From contig CAMJXZ010000004.1 of the NCBI GenBank assembly GCA_946409855.1, positions 1-31,070 on the forward strand: 31,070 nt of DNA, written 5' to 3'. This stretch comes from an uncultured Clostridia bacterium. Its GTDB lineage: Bacteria; Bacillota; Clostridia; Christensenellales; Aristaeellaceae. Numbering within the stretch: the first letter of the stretch is position 1; the number at the start of each line of letters is the position of its first letter. The notes under the pieces were generated by a model, which was not told the DNA's origin, made no database searches, and saw only the letters and a program-made list of their open reading frames with translations. Position numbers and translations under genes: made by a program. Positions 7,336 through 15,906 of this stretch are shown here, piece by piece.

Positions 7336-10300
7336 ATGAAGAAACGCCTTGTCCTGCCGGTGATTCTGGCGCTGCTGTTCTGCGCCGCGCAGACGGCCCG
7401 GCCTGCCTCTGCAAGCGGAGCGGACCGGAAGAAGCTGACGCTGATGGTCTACATGTGCGGAAGCAACCTGGAAAGCCGCTTCGGCTCCGCGTCCGCGGAC
7501 ATTCAGGAGATGCTGGACAGCGGCTTTGACAGCGACGAAATCAACCTCCTGGTGATGACCGGCGGCTCGGAGAAATGGGCCATGGGCTTCGGCGCCGGGG
7601 AGACGACCATCCACCAGCTGTCCCGCCGCGGCCGGCGCGCGGTCTGGCCGGGCCGGGGCGAAGCGGGGGAGTCCCTCAACATGGGCGACCCGGCCACCCT
7701 GGAGTTTTTCATGGAATACTGCAGAAAAAACTTCCCCGCGCGGGAATACGCTTTGATCCTCTGGGATCACGGCGGTGGGCCGATGGGCGGGGTGTGCTGG
7801 GACGAGCTGCATCAGATGGACCATCTGTCCGTTCAGGACGTGGCCAAAGCGGTCCGGTACGCGCTGTCCGGGGACAAGCTCAGCTGGATCGGCTTTGACG
7901 CCTGCCTGATGAGCTCCCTGGAGGTGGCCTGCACCCTGGCGCCGTACGCGGAATACATGATCGCCTCCCAGGAGACGGAGCCCGCCCACGGCTGGAACTA
8001 CGTGTTCCTGAAAGGCCTGGAAAACGACGAAAACGGCGGTCAGACCGGCCGGCGGATCGTCGACGCCTACTTTGAACAGGAGGTGGATGGCGGGGACACG
8101 CTGACCCTTTCCTGCGTGGACCTGAGCAGAATCGGCGAAGTCAGCCGCCGGATGGACCCCTTCTTTGAACAGCAGGCCCTTCTGGTTTCGGAAGAGCTCT
8201 TTCCTCGCCTGTCCAGCCTGCGCATGCAGTCCCGGGGCTTTGGCAAGGCCGATGTTTTCTCCGAAAGCATCGCCTATGACCTGGTGGACCTGGCCGACCT
8301 GGTGACCCGCCTGGACGCGGAAAAAGGCGGGCCGCTCCTTCAGGCGGTCCAAAGCGCGGTGGTCTGCGCGCGCGCCAGCGTAGACGGGGCCTGCGGCCTC
8401 AGCGTATATCACCCGTTCCAAAACAAGCAGCGGTATATGGAAACCTGGCGCGACGCGTACACCGGCATGGAGGGAAGCCCGGGCTATGCTGGGTATATTT
8501 TCCGCTTCGGCTCCATGCTGACCTCCGATGAAATGATCGACTGGGGCGGCCTGCGGACACGCCTGGACGGGAAGGACGAGGGCGGTTATCATCTGTCTTG
8601 CCCGCTTTCCCCTGACCAGGCGGCCGAATTCGTGTCCGGCCGGCTGCTGATCCTGACCGGGTCGCAGTTCAACAACGGCGTGACGGATACCTTCAACCCC
8701 ATCGGCACCTGCCCGGCGGTTATGGACGAAAACGGCGTGCTGCACGCGGATTATACCGGCCGCTCGCTCTACGCGGTGGCCGGCGAAGGGGAGGAACAGG
8801 AGCAGGCGGGTCCGCTGGGCTTTTACGAAACTGGCGAGGCGGACACCTGTGCCCTGCCCGTCATCCTGGCGCCGAAGGAGGGGGATAAGACCTATGTGCA
8901 GGGGATGCTCTATTTCCGCGGCGATCCTTCCGCCACGGAACCGGAGGTCGTCCGGTTCGCGCTGTACGACGAGGTCACCGGCATGTTTTCCGGCCGTATC
9001 CCCTTCCGGCCGGAGGATTACGCCATCTGCTACTTCCCCGAGCAGCACAAGGAGCTGCCCCGGAACCACGACCGGGGCACGCTGCCCGCTTTTCGCCGCT
9101 GGACGGAGTACACGGGCCGCATCGAATGGACCGGCTTCCCCATGGAAAAACCCTGGTCGCTTCGGTATTTTGACCTGCAGACCGGGGACAGGCTGTATGC
9201 CGTCTTCGAGGTCACGGACGCCCGGCAGAACACGTACTGCAGCTATCCCGCCGAACTCCCGAACTCGAACCTGACGGAGATCCCCGTGCGGACGGGCACG
9301 CTGGAAACGGAGACCTGCGACGTCTCCCTGTCGGCGCGGCTCAATCATTCCCCGGTCACCAGGGAGCTGCGGCTCAGCGTCACCGTGCGGAACCGCTGCG
9401 AGACGCAGGGAAGGTTTACGGTCGATGAGATCACTCTGAACGGCAGGCGGCGGGTCAGCGGGACGGTTTCGCTGACCCTGGAGCCGGGGGAGGAAAAATA
9501 TCAGGAGATTGACGTCGCTGCAAGTGACTTTGCGTTGATGGAGGAAGTGCATTCCGTCCGGATGACAGTCACTTGCATCCCTGGAGAAGACTGGAGCGGG
9601 AAGACTGAATCCCAGATTTCCTTTGATCTGGAACCGGTCGATGTGACCGGCATTGCCCCGACCTGCCGGGTGCTGGCGGAGGCGGAAAACGAAAGCCTGC
9701 GCTGCCGCCTGCTGTCGCTGTACCGGGAACAGGACGGGGACATCATCTGCGTTTTGTGCGCGGAGAGCAGGCTTGAGGAGCAGGCGGACTATGCCATCGC
9801 CCTGAACGGGATCCAGGTGCAGTACGCTTCGGTCACCGTGCGTCCCGCCTGTGAGCAGATCCTGTACGGCAGGGTGCACAGCGAAATGCAGGCCGGCATG
9901 TGGGACAGCCTTTCCTTTGGAAACGTGATCAACTTCAACCGGAGCGTCGTGGTCAGCGAGGACCTGCTGCGGCTGCACGGATGCCGGGAGATCGAAACGG
10001 TCACCCTCGCCCGTTCGGCCGCCAAAACCAGCCGGGCGGAGCCGCTGATCCTCCGCCTGTCCGAACCCTGGCCGGTGCCGGACGCTTTCTGGCGGAACGA
10101 GGAATTCGGCTGGTACGGCGCGCTGGACGAGGCAAAGCCCGAAGCGGCTGGCGCGGTCACCCTGATCGACCGGCCGGATTACGCCATTTATCTGGAGAGC
10201 GTGTTCGCCGCGGACAACGGGGCGGCTTTCCAGCTGGCCCTGGAAAACAGGACGGACCTGTCGCTGGAGATTCGTCTGGATGACGTCCGGTTCAATGACC

Positions 10301-10848
10301 GGTCCGTCGGCAGTTACTGGTCTGCGGCGTGCGTTCTGCCGCACAGCACATACCTGCAGTCCCTCGCTTTTGCGACGGACATGGATCTGCCCGACCTTAC
10401 GGATATTCAGGACTTTTCCTTTTCGGTAGCCGGGCCGCCGCAGGGGGAGGCCCCCTGGGTGCGGGTTCGGTTTGCTCCGGCCTTATCCCTGGGCAGCGGC
10501 GTGCTGGTGAAGGCCGGCGGGTTCAGCGCCGAATGCGCGCCGCTCCCCGAAGCGCCGGAACCCCTGCCGCTGGAAACCGGCGTCTGGTACCGGACGTCCG
10601 CGTACCGGCCGGAAGGATCGGACGCGGCCTTTGAGCGCGTGGACGGTGGAAACGAACTGCGCCTGATCCTGTACGCGGACGGCATCGCCGTATTTGACGA
10701 CGGCGTGCGGCGGGAGGAATGCGTCTGGGGTATCCTTCCGGACGGAAGGATCCTGGCAAAGCGGTTTTTTGAAGCGTACATCGAACGGCGGGAGGAGCAG
10801 ATCCTCCTGACGGACGGCAGCCGGGAATATCTCCTGGAGCCGGTATAA
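7336..10848 (+). CDS. Second large exported clostripain-family (C11) cysteine peptidase
   Basis: This is a 1,170-residue paralogue of the preceding gene with the same architecture: signal peptide (residues 1 to about 27), C11 domain with VYMCGSNLES, His145 in ILWDHGGGP and Cys190 in GFDACLMSS, then a beta-rich C-terminal two-thirds. The ATG at 7336 is preceded by GAAGGAG at 8-bp spacing. An upstream in-frame ATG at 7312 would put eight polar residues before the signal sequence and is less likely. DNA in the first few hundred bases of the peptidase region is almost identical to the neighbour, while the 3' half has diverged strongly. That suggests either conversion of the catalytic part or relaxed or diversifying selection on the C-terminal part. 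A strong hairpin follows the stop. Confidence 0.9.
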   Translation: MKKRLVLPVILALLFCAAQTARPASASGADRKKLTLMVYMCGSNLESRFGSASADIQEMLDSGFDSDEINLLVMTGGSEKWAMGFGAGETTIHQLSRRGRRAVWPGRGEAGESLNMGDPATLEFFMEYCRKNFPAREYALILWDHGGGPMGGVCWDELHQMDHLSVQDVAKAVRYALSGDKLSWIGFDACLMSSLEVACTLAPYAEYMIASQETEPAHGWNYVFLKGLENDENGGQTGRRIVDAYFEQEVDGGDTLTLSCVDLSRIGEVSRRMDPFFEQQALLVSEELFPRLSSLRMQSRGFGKADVFSESIAYDLVDLADLVTRLDAEKGGPLLQAVQSAVVCARASVDGACGLSVYHPFQNKQRYMETWRDAYTGMEGSPGYAGYIFRFGSMLTSDEMIDWGGLRTRLDGKDEGGYHLSCPLSPDQAAEFVSGRLLILTGSQFNNGVTDTFNPIGTCPAVMDENGVLHADYTGRSLYAVAGEGEEQEQAGPLGFYETGEADTCALPVILAPKEGDKTYVQGMLYFRGDPSATEPEVVRFALYDEVTGMFSGRIPFRPEDYAICYFPEQHKELPRNHDRGTLPAFRRWTEYTGRIEWTGFPMEKPWSLRYFDLQTGDRLYAVFEVTDARQNTYCSYPAELPNSNLTEIPVRTGTLETETCDVSLSARLNHSPVTRELRLSVTVRNRCETQGRFTVDEITLNGRRRVSGTVSLTLEPGEEKYQEIDVAASDFALMEEVHSVRMTVTCIPGEDWSGKTESQISFDLEPVDVTGIAPTCRVLAEAENESLRCRLLSLYREQDGDIICVLCAESRLEEQADYAIALNGIQVQYASVTVRPACEQILYGRVHSEMQAGMWDSLSFGNVINFNRSVVVSEDLLRLHGCREIETVTLARSAAKTSRAEPLILRLSEPWPVPDAFWRNEEFGWYGALDEAKPEAAGAVTLIDRPDYAIYLESVFAADNGAAFQLALENRTDLSLEIRLDDVRFNDRSVGSYWSAACVLPHSTYLQSLAFATDMDLPDLTDIQDFSFSVAGPPQGEAPWVRVRFAPALSLGSGVLVKAGGFSAECAPLPEAPEPLPLETGVWYRTSAYRPEGSDAAFERVDGGNELRLILYADGIAVFDDGVRREECVWGILPDGRILAKRFFEAYIERREEQILLTDGSREYLLEPV

Positions 10849-10866
10849 AGCGATCATCCACAACAG

Positions 10867-10902
10867 GCATGGGCTGCCGCGGTTTCCCGCGGCAGCCCAT
10901 GC
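10867..10902. terminator. Bidirectional terminator between converging genes
   Basis: A perfect 16-bp stem (10867-10882 with 10887-10902) has the loop TTTC. It lies between the end of the C11 operon (10848) and the converging gene that ends at 10933. There is no clean U-tract on either side, but the stem strength and position fit a shared terminator. Confidence 0.65.
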
Positions 10903-10932
10903 TGCATTTCGTTCATGATATTCCGTTTCCGG

Positions 10933-11496
10933 TCAGGCTGTCAGCTGCTTCTGCCGGATCAGCAGATTCCGGATCCGCTCAAAGTCGTCTTCTCCCTGCG
11001 CCGGGACCGCCGGAGCGGCCTTGCTTTCCGCCAGGGCGTCCGTATAGTCCTGGACGCTCTTCCGTATTTCGGCCAGCGCCGCCTGATCGGCGACGATCAG
11101 CTTTCCGGTCTGATAAACCGCGTGCGTCTCTTCCAGGACGTCGATCAGATCATCCAGCGTTTCTGCGCCGACAGTGCCCTCCTGGGCCTGCCGGAGGTAG
11201 GCGAGCAGCCTTTCTTCCAGCGCGCCGATGGTTTTCTGAATCCGGGCCGCTTCCTTTTCCGCCGCGAGGTCCTGCCTGGTCTTTTTCCGGTTTCTGAACG
11301 CTTTCCGGGCCCACAGCAGGCCGGCGGTCAGGAATGCCAGGGAAAAACTGACCGTGGCGGTGTCGGCGATGACGTCCTCGTTGATCCGGTTGTCCGAGCC
11401 GTCCCCGTGGGCGGGGTGCCAGAGGCCCCCGCTGCCAGAGCGGATTTTTTCAATGATTTCCGGCTGTATCCTGAGCCGTGCGCTTTCAGGGTTCAT
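10933..11496 (-). CDS. Single-pass membrane protein with a helical cytoplasmic domain, unknown function
   Basis: This is a 187-residue protein that I do not recognise. Residues 1 to about 45 are polar (MNPESARLRI...). One membrane segment lies near 47-65 (VSFSLAFLTAGLLWA), followed by a basic stop-transfer stretch KAFRNRKKTR. The rest (about 70-187) is rich in Ala, Glu, Leu and Lys, consistent with coiled coil. The basic flank predicts that the long C-terminal part is cytoplasmic. AAAGGAG stands upstream of the ATG at 11496. The gene starts 45 bp after the stop of the secreted protein gene 11542-12282 and is probably co-transcribed with it. Nothing in the sequence gives a function. Confidence 0.65.
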   Translation of the reverse strand: MNPESARLRIQPEIIEKIRSGSGGLWHPAHGDGSDNRINEDVIADTATVSFSLAFLTAGLLWARKAFRNRKKTRQDLAAEKEAARIQKTIGALEERLLAYLRQAQEGTVGAETLDDLIDVLEETHAVYQTGKLIVADQAALAEIRKSVQDYTDALAESKAAPAVPAQGEDDFERIRNLLIRQKQLTA

Positions 11497-11541
11497 CAGA
11501 TTCGCTCCTTTGATCGCATTGCATCAAACCCGTCCCGCGGC

Positions 11542-12282
11542 TCAGCCCTGGGAGTCCCCGCCCAGGAGATCGAACTCCAGTTCGATGCCGCCGGTTTCCA
11601 GCAGGATCCGGCCGTTGTCCAGGGCGGAAAAGACCCGGACGGCGTTGTCTTCCAGGCCGTATACGGTCAGCTTGCGGGTCTCCGGGTTGTACAGGCCGTG
11701 CAGGCTGTGCTCCATGTTCCCTTCATGCAGGAACACGTTGTAGCCGTATTCGTCGCCGATCTCGGAATCGTTCCAGGAGATGTCGGCGAAGGTCTCGCCG
11801 TCTTCGCTGCGCCAGAAGCCCTTGAAAGCGCCGATGTCGGTAAACACCAGGTCCGCGCCGTCCTGGCCGCGGCCGTCTTCCCAGGTCAGGCTTCCGGTGC
11901 CGTCAATCAGGAACATGGTTACCTGGTCCGGTTCGTCCAGGCCCTGGTACGCGTATTCGCCGCGAACCTCTTCGCCGGTCGCCGGGTCTGTGGAAAAGCT
12001 GTTTTTGGAGGAGGAAACGGACATAAGCGCGTCCTTTTCCTCATTGTAGTAACAGGAGTATTCCCATTCGGTGCCGCTGTAGGTGTAGGGGTCGGTGGAT
12101 TTGACGTAGACCCGGTAGCCTTCCTCTTCATAGTTGATTTCCACCGTCGTGCCGAAGATCGACCAGTTGGTTTCAAACTTCTTGCCGCCTTCCGGCTGCG
12201 GGAACTCGTCCGCCCCCGCGGAAACGGCCAGCATCATGGCCATGGCGAGGATCAGCATCATACTTACGATTTTTTTCATCAT
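11542..12282 (-). CDS. Secreted beta-rich protein of unknown function
   Basis: This is a 246-residue protein with a clear signal peptide (MMKKIVSMMLILAMAMMLAVSAGA, cleaved before DEFPQP). The mature part is acidic and appears built of short beta strands and turns (for example NWSIFGTTVEINYEEEGYRVYV and ETFADISWNDSEI), as in small beta-barrel or lipocalin-like folds. No cysteine pair or catalytic motif is evident. Two adjacent ATGs (12282 and 12279) are both possible starts behind AAAGGAAGG. It leads a probable two-gene operon with the membrane protein at 10933-11496. No convincing promoter was found in the 221 bp upstream, which contain only small hairpins. Confidence 0.7.
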   Translation of the reverse strand: MMKKIVSMMLILAMAMMLAVSAGADEFPQPEGGKKFETNWSIFGTTVEINYEEEGYRVYVKSTDPYTYSGTEWEYSCYYNEEKDALMSVSSSKNSFSTDPATGEEVRGEYAYQGLDEPDQVTMFLIDGTGSLTWEDGRGQDGADLVFTDIGAFKGFWRSEDGETFADISWNDSEIGDEYGYNVFLHEGNMEHSLHGLYNPETRKLTVYGLEDNAVRVFSALDNGRILLETGGIELEFDLLGGDSQG

Positions 12283-12486
12283 TATTTACCTTCCTTTCAG
12301 TTTTCTGAAAATGATTTTTGTATCCCGCGGCCGCCGCCGCGCTTTCCCAGCATGGGTGGCGCCTTCCGCGGTGTTCCGGGCCCGTTTTCACGGGCTCACT
12401 CTTTGATACGGTCAGCGGGGCGCAGTGGCAGCAAAACGGCAGCTTCCCCGGCGCGGGAAGGATATCTCCGGGGAGGCCGGGCGGGA

Positions 12487-12505
12487 AACGGGTGCTTTAC
12501 CCGTT
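12487..12505 (-). terminator. Weak hairpin at the end of the exporter/glycerate kinase operon
   Basis: AACGGGT (12487-12493) pairs with ACCCGTT (12499-12505) across a 5-nt loop, overlapping the stop codon of the glycerate kinase gene. The minus-strand tail is T-poor, so termination strength is doubtful. The rest of 12283-12486 shows only the minor hairpin GCCCG-TTTTCA-CGGGC and nothing else recognisable. Confidence 0.35.
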
Positions 12506-13667
12506 ACAGGACGGCTTCTTTCGAAGCCTGCATCTTCATGCCGATGCGGACGGCCCTGAGCAGCCGTTCCGCGGCGCTTTCGTAGCCCGCGGCGGCGTTG
12601 GCCATGGCGGCCTCCAGGCTCATGGGGCCGGATACGGTGGGCATGATGGTGCTCTCGCACAGGTCAAACAGCCCTTCCGCCCCCGCGCCGATGCCGCCGG
12701 CCAGCACGGCCACCGGGATGCCCCGTGCCGCGCAGCGCCCGGCGACGCCGGCGGGCACCTTGCCAAAACGCACGCTCTGGCCGTCGATGCGGCCTTCCCC
12801 GGTAATGACCAGGCTGGCGCCGGCCAGTTTTTCGTCAAAATCCACCGCGTCCAGCACGGCGTCGACGCCGCTTTTGAGCTTCGCGTTCAGCACGCCGCCC
12901 AGCGCGGCGCCCACCCCGCCGGCGGCCCCGGCACCGGGGAAGGAAGCGATGTCCCGCCCCAGGCAGGCGCTGACGGTCTTTGCGTACGCGGCCATGCCCG
13001 CCTCCAGTTCGTCCCGGATCGCCGGAACGGCCCCCTTCTGCGGGCCGTAAACCCAGGTGGCCCCGTTTTCTCCCAGCAGGGGGTTGGTAACGTCGCAGAT
13101 CACAGTGATTTCCGTGTGCCGGAGGGCGGGCGCAAGGCCGCTGAAATCGGCCCGGGAAACGCGGGCAAGCTCCCCGCCGACGGGCCGGACCGGGCAGCCG
13201 CCCGCGTCCAGGAAACGGGCGCCCAGCGCCGTCAGGAGCCCCATTCCGCCGTCGTTGGTGGCGCTCCCGCCGATACCGATCAGGATCCTGCCGGCGCCCG
13301 CCGCGAGGGCCGCGGCGATCAGTTTCCCGGTGCCCAGGCTGGTGGTGCGCCGGGGGTCCCTGCGGTCTTCGGGCACCAGGGGCAGGCCGCTGGCCTGCGC
13401 CATCTCCAGCACGGCGGTGCCGTCCGCCAGCAGGCCCCATTCGGCGTTCCGGCGCTCAAACAGCGGGCCGGTGACAACGGTGCTCATCTTCCTGCCGCCC
13501 ATGGCGCCCAGCAGCGCGTCCAGGGTGCCTTCGCCGCCGTCGGCCGCGGGGACGGAGACGGTCTGCGCGCCGGGAAAGACGCGGGCGGCGACCTTTTCCA
13601 GGATGCCGCAGCAGTCCATGGCGGACAGGGAGCCCTTGAACGAATCGGGCGCGAATACGAATTTCAC
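12504..13667 (-). CDS. glxK: Glycerate 2-kinase (GlxK/GarK family)
   Basis: The protein has 387 residues, the normal length for this family. Such enzymes phosphorylate D-glycerate with ATP, giving 2-phosphoglycerate for glycolysis. Family signatures are clear: APDSFKGSL (6-14), PAADGGEGT (40-48) and the glycine-rich GIGGSATNDGGMG (131-143). The start is a GTG at 13667, preceded by GGAG at 9 bp. That GGAG lies inside the last codons of the upstream transporter gene, only 6 bp away, so translation is probably coupled. It is the last gene of the peptide-exporter operon, an unexpected place for a central-carbon enzyme with no obvious role in peptide export. A chance fusion of transcription units is the simplest explanation. 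Confidence 0.9.
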   Translation of the reverse strand: MKFVFAPDSFKGSLSAMDCCGILEKVAARVFPGAQTVSVPAADGGEGTLDALLGAMGGRKMSTVVTGPLFERRNAEWGLLADGTAVLEMAQASGLPLVPEDRRDPRRTTSLGTGKLIAAALAAGAGRILIGIGGSATNDGGMGLLTALGARFLDAGGCPVRPVGGELARVSRADFSGLAPALRHTEITVICDVTNPLLGENGATWVYGPQKGAVPAIRDELEAGMAAYAKTVSACLGRDIASFPGAGAAGGVGAALGGVLNAKLKSGVDAVLDAVDFDEKLAGASLVITGEGRIDGQSVRFGKVPAGVAGRCAARGIPVAVLAGGIGAGAEGLFDLCESTIMPTVSGPMSLEAAMANAAAGYESAAERLLRAVRIGMKMQASKEAVL

Positions 13668-13673
13668 TTTCTT

Positions 13674-15893
13674 TCACTCCATCCTTTCCGGCTGCTGTTC
13701 GGCGGCCGGTTCCGTGTCCAGCCGCTGGCGGGCGACCAGGTCCGCGAAATACCCGTTCTTTTTGATCAGGGCTTCATAGGTGCCCTCTTCGATGATGGCG
13801 CCCCGGTCCATCACCAGGATGCGGTCGCAGTTGCGGATGGTGGAAAGCCGGTGCGCGATGACGACGCGGGTGCAGTTCAGCCGGTCCAAAGCGTCGGAGA
13901 CCTGTTTCTGCGTTTTGTTGTCCAGCGCGGAAGTGGCCTCGTCCAGGATCAGGATCCGGGGCTTGGGGGCGACGGCGCGGGCGATCATCAGCCGCTGCTT
14001 CTGCCCGCCGGAGATGCCGCCCTGGCCTTCGGAAATGATGGTGTTCATGCCCATGGGCATTTCCCGGATATCCTGGGCGATGCCGGCGATCTCCGCCGCT
14101 TCCCAGGCCTGGTCCAGGGTGAGCTGGGGGGCGGAGATGGTGATGTTGGAGAAGATGTCCCCCTGGAACAGCTGCCCGTTCTGGATCACGACGCCGATGT
14201 GCTTGCGCAGCGACCGGGGATCGATGTGCGCCAGGTCGTAGCGGTCGTAATAGATGGCGCCTTTTTCGGGCTGTTCAAAGCCCAGCAGCAGCCGCACCAG
14301 GGTGGACTTGCCGCAGCCGGTCCGCCCGACGATGGCCACGTATTCCCCGGCCTTGATGCTCAGGCTCAGGTCCTGGAGGATGTACGGGGAAGATTCGTCG
14401 TAGCGGAAAGTGATGTGGTTCATTTCGATGTGTCCGGTCACCCGTTCGACGGACTGCTTTTCTTCCGCCACTTCCGGTTCCGCCTTGAGGATCGGCTCCG
14501 CCATTTCCAGCACGGGCCGGATGGACGCCATGGATACGGCGATGCTGGTCAGGGCGGAGAAGGCGCCCATGACCCGCCCGTAGGCGGCGTTGAAGGAAAA
14601 GTACTGATGGTCGGCCACGCCGGAACGGATGGCCAGATAATACAGCACGACGGTGCCGATCAGCGAGACGGCGGTGACGATCACGCTGTTGATCTTCAGG
14701 AACAGGGGCGGGTTGTATTCCAGCCGGGCTTCCCTGGCGTACAGCCTGCCCCAGCGGGCGAAGACCCGCGTTTCCGAACCGGACAGGCGGATCTTCTGTA
14801 CGCCGTTGAGCATGGCGTAGCTCATGCCGGCCTCATCCGCCGATAGCTTCATTTTCTGCCGGGAGATCCCGATCTGCAGGAAGGAAGCGGTCATGCTCAG
14901 CAGGACGGTGGCCAGGATGATCAGCAGCGAAGGCCAGACCAGGGCGGGGGCAAAGCTGAAGATCTGCCCCACGTACAAAAGGGACATCAGGCTGCTCAGC
15001 CCCACGGACAGGATGCTGTCAAGGATCGTGTGGCACAGGTTGCTGATGCTGGAGGCCCGGTTGGACAGCTCGCCCGAGGAATAATTGCGGAAAAAGCTCA
15101 CCGGCAGGGACAGGATGCGCATCATGACCGACGCTTCCACGGCCTGGGAGGTTTTCGTGTTGATCCGGTCCATCAGAAGCGTCTTGACCAGGCCGATCAT
15201 CTGGGCGGCAAACGCGCTGCTCAGCAGGAAGGAGCCCATGCCGATCAGCAGCTGCAGGTTCCGGCTGGTGCGCACCTTGCCCGTGATCAGGTTGTAGACC
15301 CGGGGCTCGATCATTCCCACCAGCTGCAGCGCCAGCGTGGCCAGGACGATCAGGATCAGGTCGCCGTGGGAAATGCTTTTTTTCATGTACCAGATCAGGT
15401 CGGGGATGCCCAGCTTCTTCATCGGCAGCGGCTGGTAAAAGCACAGCGCGTCCCGGGCGAAGAGGCCGGCGTTCCTGCGGGTGACCCGTCTTTTTTTGCC
15501 GGTCTGCGGGTCTTTAAAGTAGTAGCCGGACAGGACGCCCGGCATCAGGGCCACCGCGTTCCCGCTCTCCTTGAGGTACCCCAGCATCGGGCCGTAGGCG
15601 TCGTGCTGCCAGCCGTCCGTCAGCTCCACTTCCCGGATCATGATCCCGCTGGGCCGCAGCGCGTACGTCAACCGTTCTTCCGGCCTTTTGATATCCTCCG
15701 GTACGGGCGCCGCCTTCTGGTGGTATACCCGCAGAATATCGTCCAGCGCCGCGTCGGCGATGAGGCGCTCGTCCTCCAGCCGTTCCGCGTTCCATTTGTC
15801 CATGACGACGCTGGCCATGCGGAAAAAGGCGTCTTCCAGCACCCTCTGGTCCTGTTCGGTTCTCTGTTTGATCTGATCTTCAAACCAGCCCAT
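13674..15893 (-). CDS. NHLP-type peptide export ABC transporter, permease/ATPase subunit without peptidase
   Basis: The protein has 739 residues. The N-terminal 165 residues are a soluble region without the C39 peptidase signature. Residues about 175-460 form the membrane domain. The ATPase follows, with Walker A GRTGCGKST (523-531), signature ISGGQKQR (627-634), Walker B ILILDEAT (647-654) and H-loop His681. This matches the second ABC subunit of NHLP/NHLM systems, which pairs with the C39 subunit. The soluble N-terminal part seems short compared with larger family members. The start is secured by AAAGGAGG seven bases before the ATG, starting two bases after the stop of the upstream gene, so the two subunits are co-translated. 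It presumably forms a heterodimer with the 15907-18087 product in the membrane. Confidence 0.88.
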   Translation of the reverse strand: MGWFEDQIKQRTEQDQRVLEDAFFRMASVVMDKWNAERLEDERLIADAALDDILRVYHQKAAPVPEDIKRPEERLTYALRPSGIMIREVELTDGWQHDAYGPMLGYLKESGNAVALMPGVLSGYYFKDPQTGKKRRVTRRNAGLFARDALCFYQPLPMKKLGIPDLIWYMKKSISHGDLILIVLATLALQLVGMIEPRVYNLITGKVRTSRNLQLLIGMGSFLLSSAFAAQMIGLVKTLLMDRINTKTSQAVEASVMMRILSLPVSFFRNYSSGELSNRASSISNLCHTILDSILSVGLSSLMSLLYVGQIFSFAPALVWPSLLIILATVLLSMTASFLQIGISRQKMKLSADEAGMSYAMLNGVQKIRLSGSETRVFARWGRLYAREARLEYNPPLFLKINSVIVTAVSLIGTVVLYYLAIRSGVADHQYFSFNAAYGRVMGAFSALTSIAVSMASIRPVLEMAEPILKAEPEVAEEKQSVERVTGHIEMNHITFRYDESSPYILQDLSLSIKAGEYVAIVGRTGCGKSTLVRLLLGFEQPEKGAIYYDRYDLAHIDPRSLRKHIGVVIQNGQLFQGDIFSNITISAPQLTLDQAWEAAEIAGIAQDIREMPMGMNTIISEGQGGISGGQKQRLMIARAVAPKPRILILDEATSALDNKTQKQVSDALDRLNCTRVVIAHRLSTIRNCDRILVMDRGAIIEEGTYEALIKKNGYFADLVARQRLDTEPAAEQQPERME

Positions 15894-15906
15894 TTTTCCG
15901 CCTCCT

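Noticed and set aside
4406..7414. A 1,002-codon open frame on the minus strand across the first large C11 gene
   Set aside because: It is a GC-rich antisense shadow: its protein is rich in Arg, His, Gln and Pro with no domain, and the plus strand encodes a clear peptidase with signal peptide and ribosome site. The same applies to 7198-10344 on the minus strand.
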